The notes beneath the pieces are model-generated. The model was not told where the DNA came from, did not search any database, and was given only the letters and a program-made list of their open reading frames with translations. A program made the position numbers and the translations under genes. From Bacteroidota bacterium (GTDB lineage Bacteria > Bacteroidota > Bacteroidia > Cytophagales > Cytophagaceae), in the NCBI GenBank assembly GCA_023428135.1, contig JAEYZG010000049.1:1-52607 (forward strand): a stretch of 52,607 bases of DNA. Direction: 5' to 3'. Below, in pieces: positions 46,201-52,607 of the stretch (positions are counted from its first letter, which is position 1; every line of letters starts with the position of its first letter).

Positions 46201-48332
46201 GGATTCATCACACTTCTATCGGTCGTTTTTTTGATGGCCAGCACTCTGTCTTTCAAAAGATCCACGCAGTTTCGCTCCATTGTGTAAGTCGCGTTGTTTG
46301 GATATTCGTTGCTCGTCCAGGTAGGTGCGTTGGATGCAGTAATGGTGCTTGTCAGACATACTGTAGTAGCCATATCAATCGGTCTTACCCTTACTACAAA
46401 TTTTCTGACACCCTTTGTTTGTTCCAGCCCACCGGTTTTAAAACCAGGAACTGTTCCGATATTCCATGTAATGGTAGATCCTGAAGCTGTTCCTCCACCA
46501 CTCACAGAAACCACTTCATAATTAGGGTCAAGAGTTGTTGTAATTACAACACCAGTCGCATCAATGACTCCAAAATTTCTGTAGCTTACTTCATAATTCA
46601 GAATATCTCCTTCATATGCAAAGGTTTTATCTACATCCATATAAACCTTAACATTGGCGCCCGCTTTCATGTCTTCTGGTGCATGCAGGTTACCGGATGC
46701 CGTTAACATACCTAATATCCTGAAGAAACCGTGAAAGTATTTTGGGGTACTTCCAATATAACGTTCGTAGGGTGTCAATTTTGCAGAGCCACTCTGGTCA
46801 TCCCACGCCAATTCACATTGCCTGTACAATTCAGCAGTTAAATCCAAATCACCTGAAGCAACTGCCGCAGGAGTACCTGTTCCTGCCATCCAGTTTACGC
46901 CATAATTTGCTAATACATTTCCGTTTGGAAGATATTGCTGCTTTATTTGCGCTACTCCTTTCCAGTTAGGCTGACCAGGATCGGGTGAAGCACCCAGTTT
47001 ACTACAAAAAGCACTCTCCGAACTGCTTGGAATAGAGCCCGGGAATTTCAGAAATTCCTTGTGCCTTAAAGCCATATCATATTCATAGGTATTGCCTCCC
47101 GGCTCCACCTGATGGGTAACAGGATTCCAGGTGGAGTCCGGATTACCATGCCAGACATAATTCAATATTGTCCGCCAGGAACACCTGAAGTCTTCTCCTG
47201 CAGCAAAAGGGCCAAATGTTGTTACAGATCCATCGTCATTTACCGTATAGTTACCAGCACTGGCAATATATCCTTTATCATACATTTGCTTTATCGTCCA
47301 GTCCGCCGAGGCCTCACACCGTTTACACTGGCTGATCTGCCATTCAGTCCCTCCGTTTTCCTCCAAAAACTTTGCAAATTCTCTGAAGTATGCAGGTGCA
47401 TTATAATCTACATATTTACTGGTTACCTGAATAGGATCCGGCTTCACCTTTGCCCATGGATATGCTGTATTGGCTGCTGAATACCTCCAGTTGGTAAGTT
47501 CACCCCAGGTATTACCACTTTTCAGATATCCGTCAACACCGACAATACCTGTTAAATAACCTTTCATTCCCGCCTCTGCACCAAGAGGACTTACGGAATA
47601 ATATAGAGTATCAACCAGAAGCTTGATCATTTTTAACGCTTCCCCTTTATAACTGATCTCATTGCCACAAGCATCAGTTATTCCCATGTTATCACCCCAT
47701 TGTTTATGAGCCATTAATAATGCCATGGCAATATCCAAATCCCCATCTGCTGCAGAGTTGATAGTAGTAGAACTGATATCTGTGTTTTCATCACATTCCC
47801 ATCCTGGAAAACCAGCTCCAAAAGTATACCCAGGCCTTAGTGGTGCACAATCATAATACTTCTTCACACCACTTAAGCGGTTGTCATGCACCCAAAGCCA
47901 CAATCCGTCAAAAGTCTTTTTATCAGCAAAATGTGCTGCTGCCAACATAGCATATCCATCCCCTTCCGAAACGAAAGTACCATACCCTTGAGGAACAGTC
48001 GGATGATTATAAACAATATAAGGTGTTGCATTTGCTCCTGTACCCAGCGTTTTTCCCGGCACCTTCAGCGCTCTTCTCATCATAATCGTATACGCCTCAC
48101 GCATAGCTTTTTCCATATCAGCGTGTGTAACACCTACAGCATTGTTGGCTGCCAGGGTCTTACCTTCTTTGTACTCCAAAAACTGAGGAAACGGAAAAGC
48201 TGGATTATGCGTATTAATTTCAGCATGAATGGTATCTCCGGGCCAGGTCTGAGCATTAGCTGCTTTTGATAAAACAAGAAATAGAAAAATTGTACTTATG
48301 ATGTAATTCAATGCATTGAATAGCCTATCCAT
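40239..48332 (-). CDS. Giant secreted GH8 glycoside hydrolase (endoglucanase-like) with T9SS type B domain
   Basis: The start at 48332 (MDRLFNALNYIISTIFLFLV, signal peptide) is preferred; 48383 adds 17 residues. In the longer numbering, residues about 60-400 are a GH8 (alpha/alpha)6 catalytic domain. The proton-donor region is FVSEGDGYAML (E140), and the family signature is SAADGDLDIAMALLMA (210-225). GH8 enzymes cut cellulose, xylan or chitosan by inversion. Next come DUF11-type domains (DKTFAYEGDILNYEVSYRN), a concanavalin-like segment (YRYQSGTPGLADFKGLRLEI), about a dozen Ig-like domains of 80-90 residues, and a PKD-like domain (ADAGSDIYIKDGETGRLNGA). The type B sorting domain follows: ITVNGDGHNDTW, FLIYNRWGTLVWKS, NWDGTNYRNGEVLPDGTYFY. 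The whole (about 2.7 kDa residues, 2714 long form) is a surface or secreted cellulase-like protein. Confidence 0.88.
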   Translation of the reverse strand: MDRLFNALNYIISTIFLFLVLSKAANAQTWPGDTIHAEINTHNPAFPFPQFLEYKEGKTLAANNAVGVTHADMEKAMREAYTIMMRRALKVPGKTLGTGANATPYIVYNHPTVPQGYGTFVSEGDGYAMLAAAHFADKKTFDGLWLWVHDNRLSGVKKYYDCAPLRPGYTFGAGFPGWECDENTDISSTTINSAADGDLDIAMALLMAHKQWGDNMGITDACGNEISYKGEALKMIKLLVDTLYYSVSPLGAEAGMKGYLTGIVGVDGYLKSGNTWGELTNWRYSAANTAYPWAKVKPDPIQVTSKYVDYNAPAYFREFAKFLEENGGTEWQISQCKRCEASADWTIKQMYDKGYIASAGNYTVNDDGSVTTFGPFAAGEDFRCSWRTILNYVWHGNPDSTWNPVTHQVEPGGNTYEYDMALRHKEFLKFPGSIPSSSESAFCSKLGASPDPGQPNWKGVAQIKQQYLPNGNVLANYGVNWMAGTGTPAAVASGDLDLTAELYRQCELAWDDQSGSAKLTPYERYIGSTPKYFHGFFRILGMLTASGNLHAPEDMKAGANVKVYMDVDKTFAYEGDILNYEVSYRNFGVIDATGVVITTTLDPNYEVVSVSGGGTASGSTITWNIGTVPGFKTGGLEQTKGVRKFVVRVRPIDMATTVCLTSTITASNAPTWTSNEYPNNATYTMERNCVDLLKDRVLAIKKTTDRSVMNPGDVVNFTLDFENKTGSNLWLSGGRPRVVVSYANYAQASGFAERSFYQFYRIWHTAHEAYINLGNYRVSYFMNDGAAIGEYNAATNPTGWTAGIDNQNDLDKYGYNPPSDPMKFIYQKIPWGQDAKGAWNQRIVTQFANVLTATTMHVYDKLDSEYLIHKGVVGPSIIRTVLKSNPSSLLMPRLIDDWSYDPNISTTDQDGQEDSYFPVSPGFTNFYSVPKYEPEVVDNYSKDACGGPVKNFSKVLVEEFDGYTWRRVAGDGPLPGRETYNVVVTDSIPIELEWSAFTDDLAVDVKATYTPLPGNSKFSGYVKWTIPIMLTGEKANLSYRTIAKSPCSEKTFINAGWIWSDVDSPDSSAVILKLTCNPVPPTPPKETSLVKTANTTSVVVGDVINYTLTFTNKDGSTASWAGAGTQLTDWQTLGTGVTMPKLNGTVISLDQNGGNNTPGANGYAFGPKKAHGVNGWVESTIAPTNSSSFSFLYRYQSGTPGLADFKGLRLEIAPNINGNNFIEIRLYQNGSNTPIAAFTGLTFPGSFSSVKVRTELQDDKLYIWINDFTGAPLKVITGITELGAGYAGIFAKGSQQALSAYTAHFDSAFDLIISDPVPAELNNITNISDNGDLTGSTITWPTIPGPILANAVIERTFDATVNTCADFITNIGYATVYGVTNIQSQYVVNCGAINGCIPPTTVTTSVSTADICLGAPLSISGAATPANPNYYYTWYKNGVAVTTASNTYAPYTVSATTMADTGTYVLRVEDGNDGIATCYKESAKLVIRITAPTVAGTISSAQNLCSGSTPEVLTGTASTGGDTEKNYKWQSSATNAGPWTDIEPYSTTAIDYAPGVLTSTTYYRRIDSSGYCPAVPTKSIAITVTPTTVAGTISSDQSICSGETPDPLTGTASTGGVADKYYKWQSSTTNGTTGPWTDINAYSTTASGYAPGALTSTTYYRRIDSSGYCLGVPTESVEITVTPTVVASVVISTPSTTTCANAAVTFTAVETNGGTPTYQWYKGAVGSGAAIPLATGATYTTPASGAGAISDGDSYYVEMTSSLICAKPNPAVSDAIVMTVTTQVAPAVTVTADPGTTICENTSVTFTAAPGNGGSNPTYEWFVQKATDLTPASQGPASSAVDSEKFTINTLADGDRVFVKMVSNSDCASPSDATSTEIIMTVKPTVIPEVVVTADKSSICPNESVTFTAVATNGGSIPVYEWKNGTTTVGGTGATYTTSSLLPGNSITVTMTSSELCASPLSDVSIPVSVTIKSIPVPSVSITADVLDVCEGNAVNFTATPTDGGPSPQYQWYIGTTKQGAATSSNTFTTSDLTVSTSSPGNTVKVELVSNEECASATPVASNAITITVNPGIKPGKLSDDQTICYNTSAAKLEETAASDAVTAVYSWQQSQTPTVEASWVPAIGTPSNGGKDFTPTATLTATTYYRRRVDDAAAPAPCNKAFTTPVKITVNPVLTEGAIGGIQTICSGDAPDPFTSVTIPTGGTGTYTYQWQYTDAAHPTMTDISGATGAAYTPGVLTSTTQFRRVETSGNCGSVISNVITVTVTTPEVVTASINDPGQVCSGSAAFTFNATANTTGTGTLSYEWYLGSGITPVSTAQTYSYNPVSGDHGKTVKVVVSTSNTCNAGDATSNIVTLNIVDAEAAAVSIEANPNCEGLLSTFSVKSSSGTGSSPIYNWYVNNSTVPVATGTTFSSSTLVTGDQVWVGMTSNLACVIGSSYVESSKITMDIKPIPNPVINEGDHTVCSPDKVTYTVPVTLGATYQWLRDGVVIAGATSPNYTATQSGLYTVIEDNGTCSQTSTGRTLTVIQTPVADAGSDIYIKDGETGRLNGAGGALYTWSPATGLSDTTASNPTFIADRTIVYTLTVADATNMCKSKDSVTVYVERPIRIPNAITVNGDGHNDTWVIGNIESFPNAEFLIYNRWGTLVWKSTGYLKNWDGTNYRNGEVLPDGTYFYVINLNSQIYKEPYNGYVQVIK

Positions 48333-48383
48333 GAATAATATCTTTTTGTTACAAATTGCATTAAACTTATTTACTATAGACAT

Positions 48384-49005
48384 CTACTTAAATTTACTCT
48401 TGTTTGTTATTGGAAAAATGCAATTTTTAAATTGCGTAATATACCCATACAACGTAATACTCCCAGAGGGGTCAAAAGTAAACAGCTAATAAAGCTAATT
48501 GGAAAGTTTTTTTACCAGGATTTACAGAACTAAAAGAGTAACAGAAATTCAGGGATTAATGGATAGACAAAATTTGGTTGGCTGCGCAGTGGCACATTCC
48601 CCGATAAGCCACAATTCAAATAATTACCCTTCCATGGCCTGTCAGAGGACTGTCCACAGCATAGGGCTCCACCCTATGCTGACATAATACCACCCCCTCA
48701 AGGGGCTTGAGGAAAACTTTGCTATGTAAAATTGTCTTAATCAGCATTTTCAGGACTTTAGAAATATAGGATTCCATTCTATAGTCAGTCAAGGATAAGC
48801 CAGCGGTGAATTATCTGTTCGGAGATAATCCTACCTATCCTTTAATCCAATCAATCCCAGTTCAGACAATTTATTTTTGAATCGGGATTAATAGGATAAA
48901 TGGATGATTTGGATTTTGTTCACCTTAAAGTCGGAGATAATCCTGTCTATCCTTTAATCCCATGGATCCCAGTCCCAGTTCAGACAAATATTCCCTGATT
49001 CCCAG
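48384..49005. repeat. Repeat-rich spacer upstream of the GH8 gene
   Basis: No gene is seen. Family-C motifs occur at 48549-48573, 48822-48872, 48873-48905 (inverted) and 48933-48990. Two compact palindromes lie between: AGCATAGGG/CCCTATGCT (48658-48680, 5-nt loop) and CCTCAAG/CTTGAGG (48696-48712, 3-nt loop). They resemble a REP-type unit. Confidence 0.5.
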
Positions 49006-49356
49006 TTAGACTGATTCACTGGTAGAAACATCTTTTATCAAAAAATCATCGGCCCATAATTTTAATGCATCCATGATGGGAATCAAAGCTTTTCCTTTTT
49101 GGGTCAAAAAATATTCTACACGGGGAGGAATTTCAGGGTAAATCACCCTATCAATCAAACCATCCTGTTCCAATTCCCTCAATTGAGTAGTAAGCATTTG
49201 TTTGCTGATATCCTTTAGCATCATATTTAACTTCCCAAAACGATTGATATCGTTCATGATCAGGTAGACAATGAGCATTTTCCACTTTCCTCCTATTACG
49301 CTTAAGGCAACAGAAACAGAGCAATTTTCAACTTTTTTGAGTTTGGCATTATCCAT
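49006..49356 (-). CDS. HxlR family transcriptional regulator
   Basis: A 116-residue winged-helix protein. The HxlR signature is clear: the N-terminal cysteine (ENCSVSVALSVIGGKWKMLI), RFGKLNMMLKDISKQMLTTQ LRELEQDGLI, and VEYFLTQKGKALIPIMDALK. HxlR proteins sense electrophiles or redox stress, often through that cysteine, and commonly control a divergent oxidoreductase gene, as here. The shared intergenic region (49357-49534) presumably holds the operator; TAACTACTTACAATATAAGG near 49410 is a candidate by position only. Confidence 0.92.
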   Translation of the reverse strand: MDNAKLKKVENCSVSVALSVIGGKWKMLIVYLIMNDINRFGKLNMMLKDISKQMLTTQLRELEQDGLIDRVIYPEIPPRVEYFLTQKGKALIPIMDALKLWADDFLIKDVSTSESV

Positions 49357-49534
49357 AAAATACTGATTTACAATAAAAGTATGATTTTGAAGACTATATC
49401 AGATTAATATAACTACTTACAATATAAGGACTAAAAAGCTAGAATTGCAATGTATATACTGACAAGGATCCGGAGTCAGGTCGAAAGTTTCTTTACAACA
49501 AGGGGACAACCTTCCAATTCAAACACAGACTACT

Positions 49535-50425
49535 ATGAAAAATTATGTAATAACCGGTTCTATCGGACATATCAGCAAACCAATTGCGGAGCTCCTTATT
49601 GAAGCTGGCAAAAATGTAACGGTTATCACAAGCGACGCCAATAAAGTAAGCCAGATTGAAGCTCTTGGAGCTAAAGCACTGACTGGTTCTCTTGAGGATA
49701 GCCAGTTTTTAAAAGATGCCTTCAAGAATGCGGAGGTAGTGTATGCCATGATTCCTCCGTTGATGAACACCAATGATCTGAGAGGAACTCAACTTAAAAT
49801 TGCATCCAATTACGCTGAGTCTATTCGTGAGAATAAAATACCATATGTGGTTACACTGAGCAGTATTGGTGCGCATATGGGAAATGGCTGCGGACCGGTA
49901 GATGCTTTGTCGGCTTATGAAAAGATGCTGGATAAGATACCTGGATTAAATGTAAAGCATCTCAGACCCTCCTACTTTTTCTATAATCTGTTTAATCAGA
50001 TAAGTTTGATAAAAAATATGGGGATTGCAGGAGGAAATTTTGGAAACAGTAATTTGAGGCTTCCACTTGTACATACCAATGATATCGCCGCAGCTGCAAC
50101 GGAAGAATTGCTACATCTCAATTTCCAGGGGAGTTCATTTAGATATGTAGTGAGTGATTTCAGAACAACAAAAGAGATTGTACAAGTCCTGAGTAAGGCA
50201 ATAGGAAAAAAGTTCTCATGGGTGGAATTTACAGATGATCAGCAGAAAGAGGGACTTCTGAAAGCAGGCCTCTCTGCCAGTCATGCCGATGCCTTTACGG
50301 AGATGGGAATAGCAATGAGAACAGGTAAAATGTTTGAAGACCTGTATAAACATCAACCCTCTCTTAGTCCGGCCAAGCTTGAAAACTTTGCGAGTGAGTT
50401 TAGCCTTGCTTATAATGCTTTTTAA
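49535..50425 (+). CDS. NmrA-like/atypical SDR NAD(P)-binding protein
   Basis: The 296-residue protein has an N-terminal Rossmann fold (MKNYVITGSIGHISKPIAEL; the usual TGATGxxG reads TGSIGHIS, with the third glycine replaced). LIEAGKNVTVITSDANKVSQ follows, and VYAMIPPLM marks the NmrA/azoreductase-like group (quinone oxidoreductase QorB and relatives). PYVVTLSSIGAHMGNGCGPV gives the mid-domain strand. It probably reduces quinones or binds NADPH as a redox sensor. It is divergent from the HxlR gene and likely under its control. A hairpin terminator follows. Confidence 0.88.
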   Translation: MKNYVITGSIGHISKPIAELLIEAGKNVTVITSDANKVSQIEALGAKALTGSLEDSQFLKDAFKNAEVVYAMIPPLMNTNDLRGTQLKIASNYAESIRENKIPYVVTLSSIGAHMGNGCGPVDALSAYEKMLDKIPGLNVKHLRPSYFFYNLFNQISLIKNMGIAGGNFGNSNLRLPLVHTNDIAAAATEELLHLNFQGSSFRYVVSDFRTTKEIVQVLSKAIGKKFSWVEFTDDQQKEGLLKAGLSASHADAFTEMGIAMRTGKMFEDLYKHQPSLSPAKLENFASEFSLAYNAF

Positions 50426-50469
50426 AGTTGAAAGTTAAAAGATTAAAGCTTAAAGTTATATCACCCAAT

Positions 50470-50491
50470 GGCCTGTTCTCCTGAACAGGCC
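50470..50491 (+). terminator. Rho-independent terminator of the NmrA-like gene
   Basis: A 9-bp perfect stem GGCCTGTTC/GAACAGGCC with a TCCT loop is followed by TTATTTTATTG, 45 bp after the stop codon. This is the cleanest terminator in the window. Confidence 0.85.
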
Positions 50492-50602
50492 TTATTTTAT
50501 TGTATTAAAATCTTTCAATATAATGAGCAACATTTTTCAGATGTTTCGCAAGCTCATCATGAACAGAAACAAAGTATAATACTGAAAGCATAATTTCTTT
50601 TG

Positions 50603-50631
50603 GTCATCCTGAGCCTGCGAAGGATCTGATA
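50603..50631. repeat. Dispersed intergenic repeat, family B
   Basis: TCATCCTGAGCCTGCGAAGG followed by ATCTGATAG is the best-preserved copy of this motif here. Others are at 7352-7376, 7391-7411 (inverted), 15262-15294 (inverted), 18658-18687 and 23424-23447. Similar intergenic motifs are widespread in bacterial genomes. Confidence 0.55.
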
Positions 50632-50653
50632 GTTATAAAAATGCTTTGCCAGT

Positions 50654-51502
50654 TTAATCTTTGCAGTACTTCTCTATCAAATCTTTAGTAATGAAATATC
50701 CTCCAAGCTCTTTTGCTACATTTAAATCTGAACAAGCATTTACTAAATCATTCTTTTTTATGTAGTACAATGCTCTGTTTTTATAAGCAAAGGAATTTCC
50801 AGGAAAGAGGCTCATTGATTTATTTATTAATAATATCCCCTCCTCATCCTCACTGAGCATTAATTTAGAATAGGCTATATTATTCAGATTTACTGCCATC
50901 CATATTGAATCCTGAAACTTATAGGCATATTTTTCACCAATATCTATTGCTTCTTTATAATGACCTAATTCATTACTATAAAAAACCATGTTTACAATGG
51001 GCCCAATAGAATTACTATCAATCTCACGCATTTTTGAAAAAAAATACATTGAGCTATCGTAATGGTTGAAGTTTGCATAAAATTCACCCATTGAAGAAAG
51101 ATTGTACAGATCTTTAGGTCTTTCTTTCAACACATGATTAAAATGAATCTTTGCAGAGTCTGGTAGGTTTAGAATGCTGTAAGAATTCCCTTTTAATGTA
51201 TGGGCATTGATACACACTGAATCGCAACTCTTGCTCAATCGAATAGTTTTATCACAATCAGTCAGAGCAAAGTTATATTGCCCTGAGTTATAATAACTAT
51301 TCGCCCGATCAAAGTATAAGCTCCTATTTGATGGGGATTTTTGAATGGCCTTCGAAAAACTAGTTATAGCTTCATTATATTTATGTTCAGAGTAAAATTT
51401 CTTTCCTTCTTCTCTGAAAAAATCAGCCTTTGTTGTTTTTTTCTGAGCGTATCCTTTTATAGTGAAAAATAATAATACAATTACCCAGATATTGATTTTC
51501 AT
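50654..51502 (-). CDS. Exported TPR protein
   Basis: The 282-residue protein starts with a signal peptide (MKINIWVIVLLFFTIKGYAQ). About six tetratricopeptide-like repeats follow (GKKFYSEHKYNEAITSFSKA, SLYFDRANSYYNSGQYNFAL, AKIHFNHVLKERPKDLYNLS, SFAYKNRALYYIKKNDLVNA). TPRs are protein-interaction modules, and no enzymatic domain is attached. It is predicted to be periplasmic. A single gene with no obvious partner. Confidence 0.82.
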   Translation of the reverse strand: MKINIWVIVLLFFTIKGYAQKKTTKADFFREEGKKFYSEHKYNEAITSFSKAIQKSPSNRSLYFDRANSYYNSGQYNFALTDCDKTIRLSKSCDSVCINAHTLKGNSYSILNLPDSAKIHFNHVLKERPKDLYNLSSMGEFYANFNHYDSSMYFFSKMREIDSNSIGPIVNMVFYSNELGHYKEAIDIGEKYAYKFQDSIWMAVNLNNIAYSKLMLSEDEEGILLINKSMSLFPGNSFAYKNRALYYIKKNDLVNACSDLNVAKELGGYFITKDLIEKYCKD

Positions 51503-51732
51503 TATTTATGTTTCCTTTACTTTTTAAATTAAACTAAGTTATGATTTTTTTACTTATGATTTTTTCTTCTGTTTGCTTCTTGTCCTTATGAGATATTACC
51601 GTTCACAATGGTATCAACCAGACAGCACAATGTTATTCTTGTCTGAAAGCCCAGCTGGACAAGCTTTTCATAGAAAGTAGATTCAGTTGTACTATCTACA
51701 TTGTAAATAATGGGTCATGAAAAAATTCAACA

Positions 51733-52066
51733 TCAACCAATTTCACCATTTTCATTGTAATAAAGTGAATCTTCGCATCTTTCAACCTTATAGATTCCAT
51801 TTATTGCAGGCTTAAATTTAATAAAGGCAATGCGAATTATTAAGGGAGCCATAATAATTTGCTGATAAGCTTTTGTATATGAAATGGATAAAGTTGTAAT
51901 TATTTCATTCCCGGATAAAGATTATTTTTTTATTCATCCAATTTCTATCAAAAGCTATTACTTCATAATTACCATCTTTAATCTCTTCTTCAGATGATCT
52001 AAAATCTAACCATTCATAAAAGTCCTTTCTTATTCATTCTTCTGGAAATTCTTCTTCCAGAGCAGA
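51733..52066 (-). pseudogene. Decayed gene of unknown family, cut by intron sequence
   Basis: Minus-strand translation shows coding-like pieces with internal stops and a frame change: DSALEEEFPEE-stop-IRKDFYEWLDF, RSSEEEIKDGNYEVIAFDRNW, then in another frame ITTLSISYTKAYQQIIMAPL and KPAINGIYKVERCEDSLYYN ENGEIG-stop. I do not recognise the family. The 5' part is lost exactly where group II intron reverse-transcriptase coding begins (about 52067). Confidence 0.4.
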
Positions 52067-52607
52067 ATCAATTTGTTTCTGCACTATACACTTGATAAAT
52101 GGTTGGAGATAACATATCCGGAGTTAAGTTTTGTCCGCTATGCAGATGATGTTGTAATACATTGCTATAGTGAAGAACAAGCGAAGGAAGTGTTGGCTAA
52201 AGTAAGAGAACGTCTTCAGCAATGTGATCTGTCCTCGAATGAGAAGAAGACAAAGATTGTATATTATCAGAATCATCGCAGGGAAAAGAAGGATTATCAG
52301 GTGAAGTTTAATTTCCTTGGCTTCTGTTTTCAACCAAGGCCTGCACGTTCTCAACATGGTGGAATGTTTCTTGTCTATGATGGTGTTATAAGTTTAGATT
52401 CGGAAAAGCGTATAGTAAAAGCTATAAAAGCGAGTAACTTTTAAAGATGGACAGATATTCCAATAGAAAGAATCGCTGAGCTATTTAATCCTCGTATAAG
52501 AGGGTGGATAAACTATTATGGCAAATTTCGTAGATCTAAATTAGGCAGGATCATAAAAAGGTTTCATTTTCATTTGATGAAATGGGTGCTTAACAGGTAC
52601 AAAAGCT
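52067..52607 (+). pseudogene. ltrA: Group II intron reverse transcriptase, 5'-truncated with internal stop
   Basis: The frame begins abruptly inside RT motif 4/5 (NLFLHYTLDKWLEITYPELS), followed by the catalytic FVRYADDVVIHC, then NEKKTKIVYYQNHRR and FNFLGFCFQPRP. A TAA at 52442-52444 interrupts it (KAIKASNF-stop-RWTDIPIERI). The same frame then continues with the maturase X-domain sequence AELFNPRIRGWINYYGKFRR and HFHLMKWVLNRYKS up to the window end. The N-terminal half is absent. Its motifs differ from the class C-like copy at the other end of the window, so it is a different intron lineage on the opposite strand. Confidence 0.85.

Noticed and set aside
45912..46484. 190-codon plus-strand frame inside the GH8 gene
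   Set aside because: It is antisense to a well-supported gene and its cysteine-, serine- and arginine-rich translation has no recognisable motif.
1..52607. CRISPR array, tRNA or rRNA genes, phage structural genes
   Set aside because: I found no regularly spaced direct repeats, no cloverleaf or rRNA stretches and no capsid or tail proteins; the repeats that exist are dispersed and unevenly spaced.

Overview
The window looks like a chromosomal accessory stretch from a cellulolytic, gliding member of the Bacteroidota, most likely Cytophagales and close to Sporocytophaga or Cytophaga hutchinsonii. This is inferred from gene content, not from a marker gene. The signs are AT-rich spacers without Shine-Dalgarno motifs, at least six proteins with type IX secretion (T9SS) C-terminal sorting domains of both type A and type B, a PorP/SprF-family outer-membrane protein, SprB-like repeats, and a very large family-8 glycoside hydrolase (GH8).

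Layout. 1-1443: 5' part of a class C-like group II intron (minus strand) directly behind a terminator hairpin, with a broken maturase gene. 1596-2237: unknown gene, convergent with 2238-5612, which joins an eCIS-core (DUF4157) domain to a FAD/NAD-binding oxidoreductase-like region. 5780-6200: gene graveyard (RAYT transposase and kinase-like remnants). 6335-7195: MNT-HEPN fusion. 7530-9635: secreted protein with a duplicated glycine-rich domain. 10024-14329: compact T9SS-linked module of ECF sigma factor, anti-sigma factor carrying surface-protein domains, secreted LRR protein and a divergent PorP/SprF gene. 14812-19416: small lipoproteins, a VOC protein, a transglutaminase/TPR protein and a YetF-like membrane protein. 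19602-22856: secreted ELWxxDGT-type protein. 23498-26852: LuxR-type regulator, FAD-dependent oxidase and Bor-like lipoprotein. 27337-34860: 2507-residue secreted protein with kelch and FG-GAP repeats. 35447-36766: intact IS4-family element with a 9-bp target duplication. 36776-38239: second ELWxxDGT-type protein. 38808-39602: cation transporter of the CDF type. 40239-48332: giant GH8 enzyme. 49006-50425: HxlR regulator divergent from an NmrA-like reductase. 50654-51502: TPR protein. 51733-52607: decayed gene abutting a 5'-truncated group II intron reverse transcriptase with an internal stop.

How it fits together. Most of the coding capacity is T9SS cargo: surface or secreted beta-propeller, Ig-rich, LRR and cellulase proteins. 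The sigma/anti-sigma/LRR/PorP module is the strongest candidate for a little-described system, because the anti-sigma factor itself ends in domains normally found on T9SS surface proteins. The eCIS-core/FAD fusion is the second, as a likely cargo or effector of an extracellular contractile injection system encoded elsewhere. Gene-poor spacers carry several families of short dispersed repeats and REP-like palindromes. Both window edges lie in group II intron sequence.
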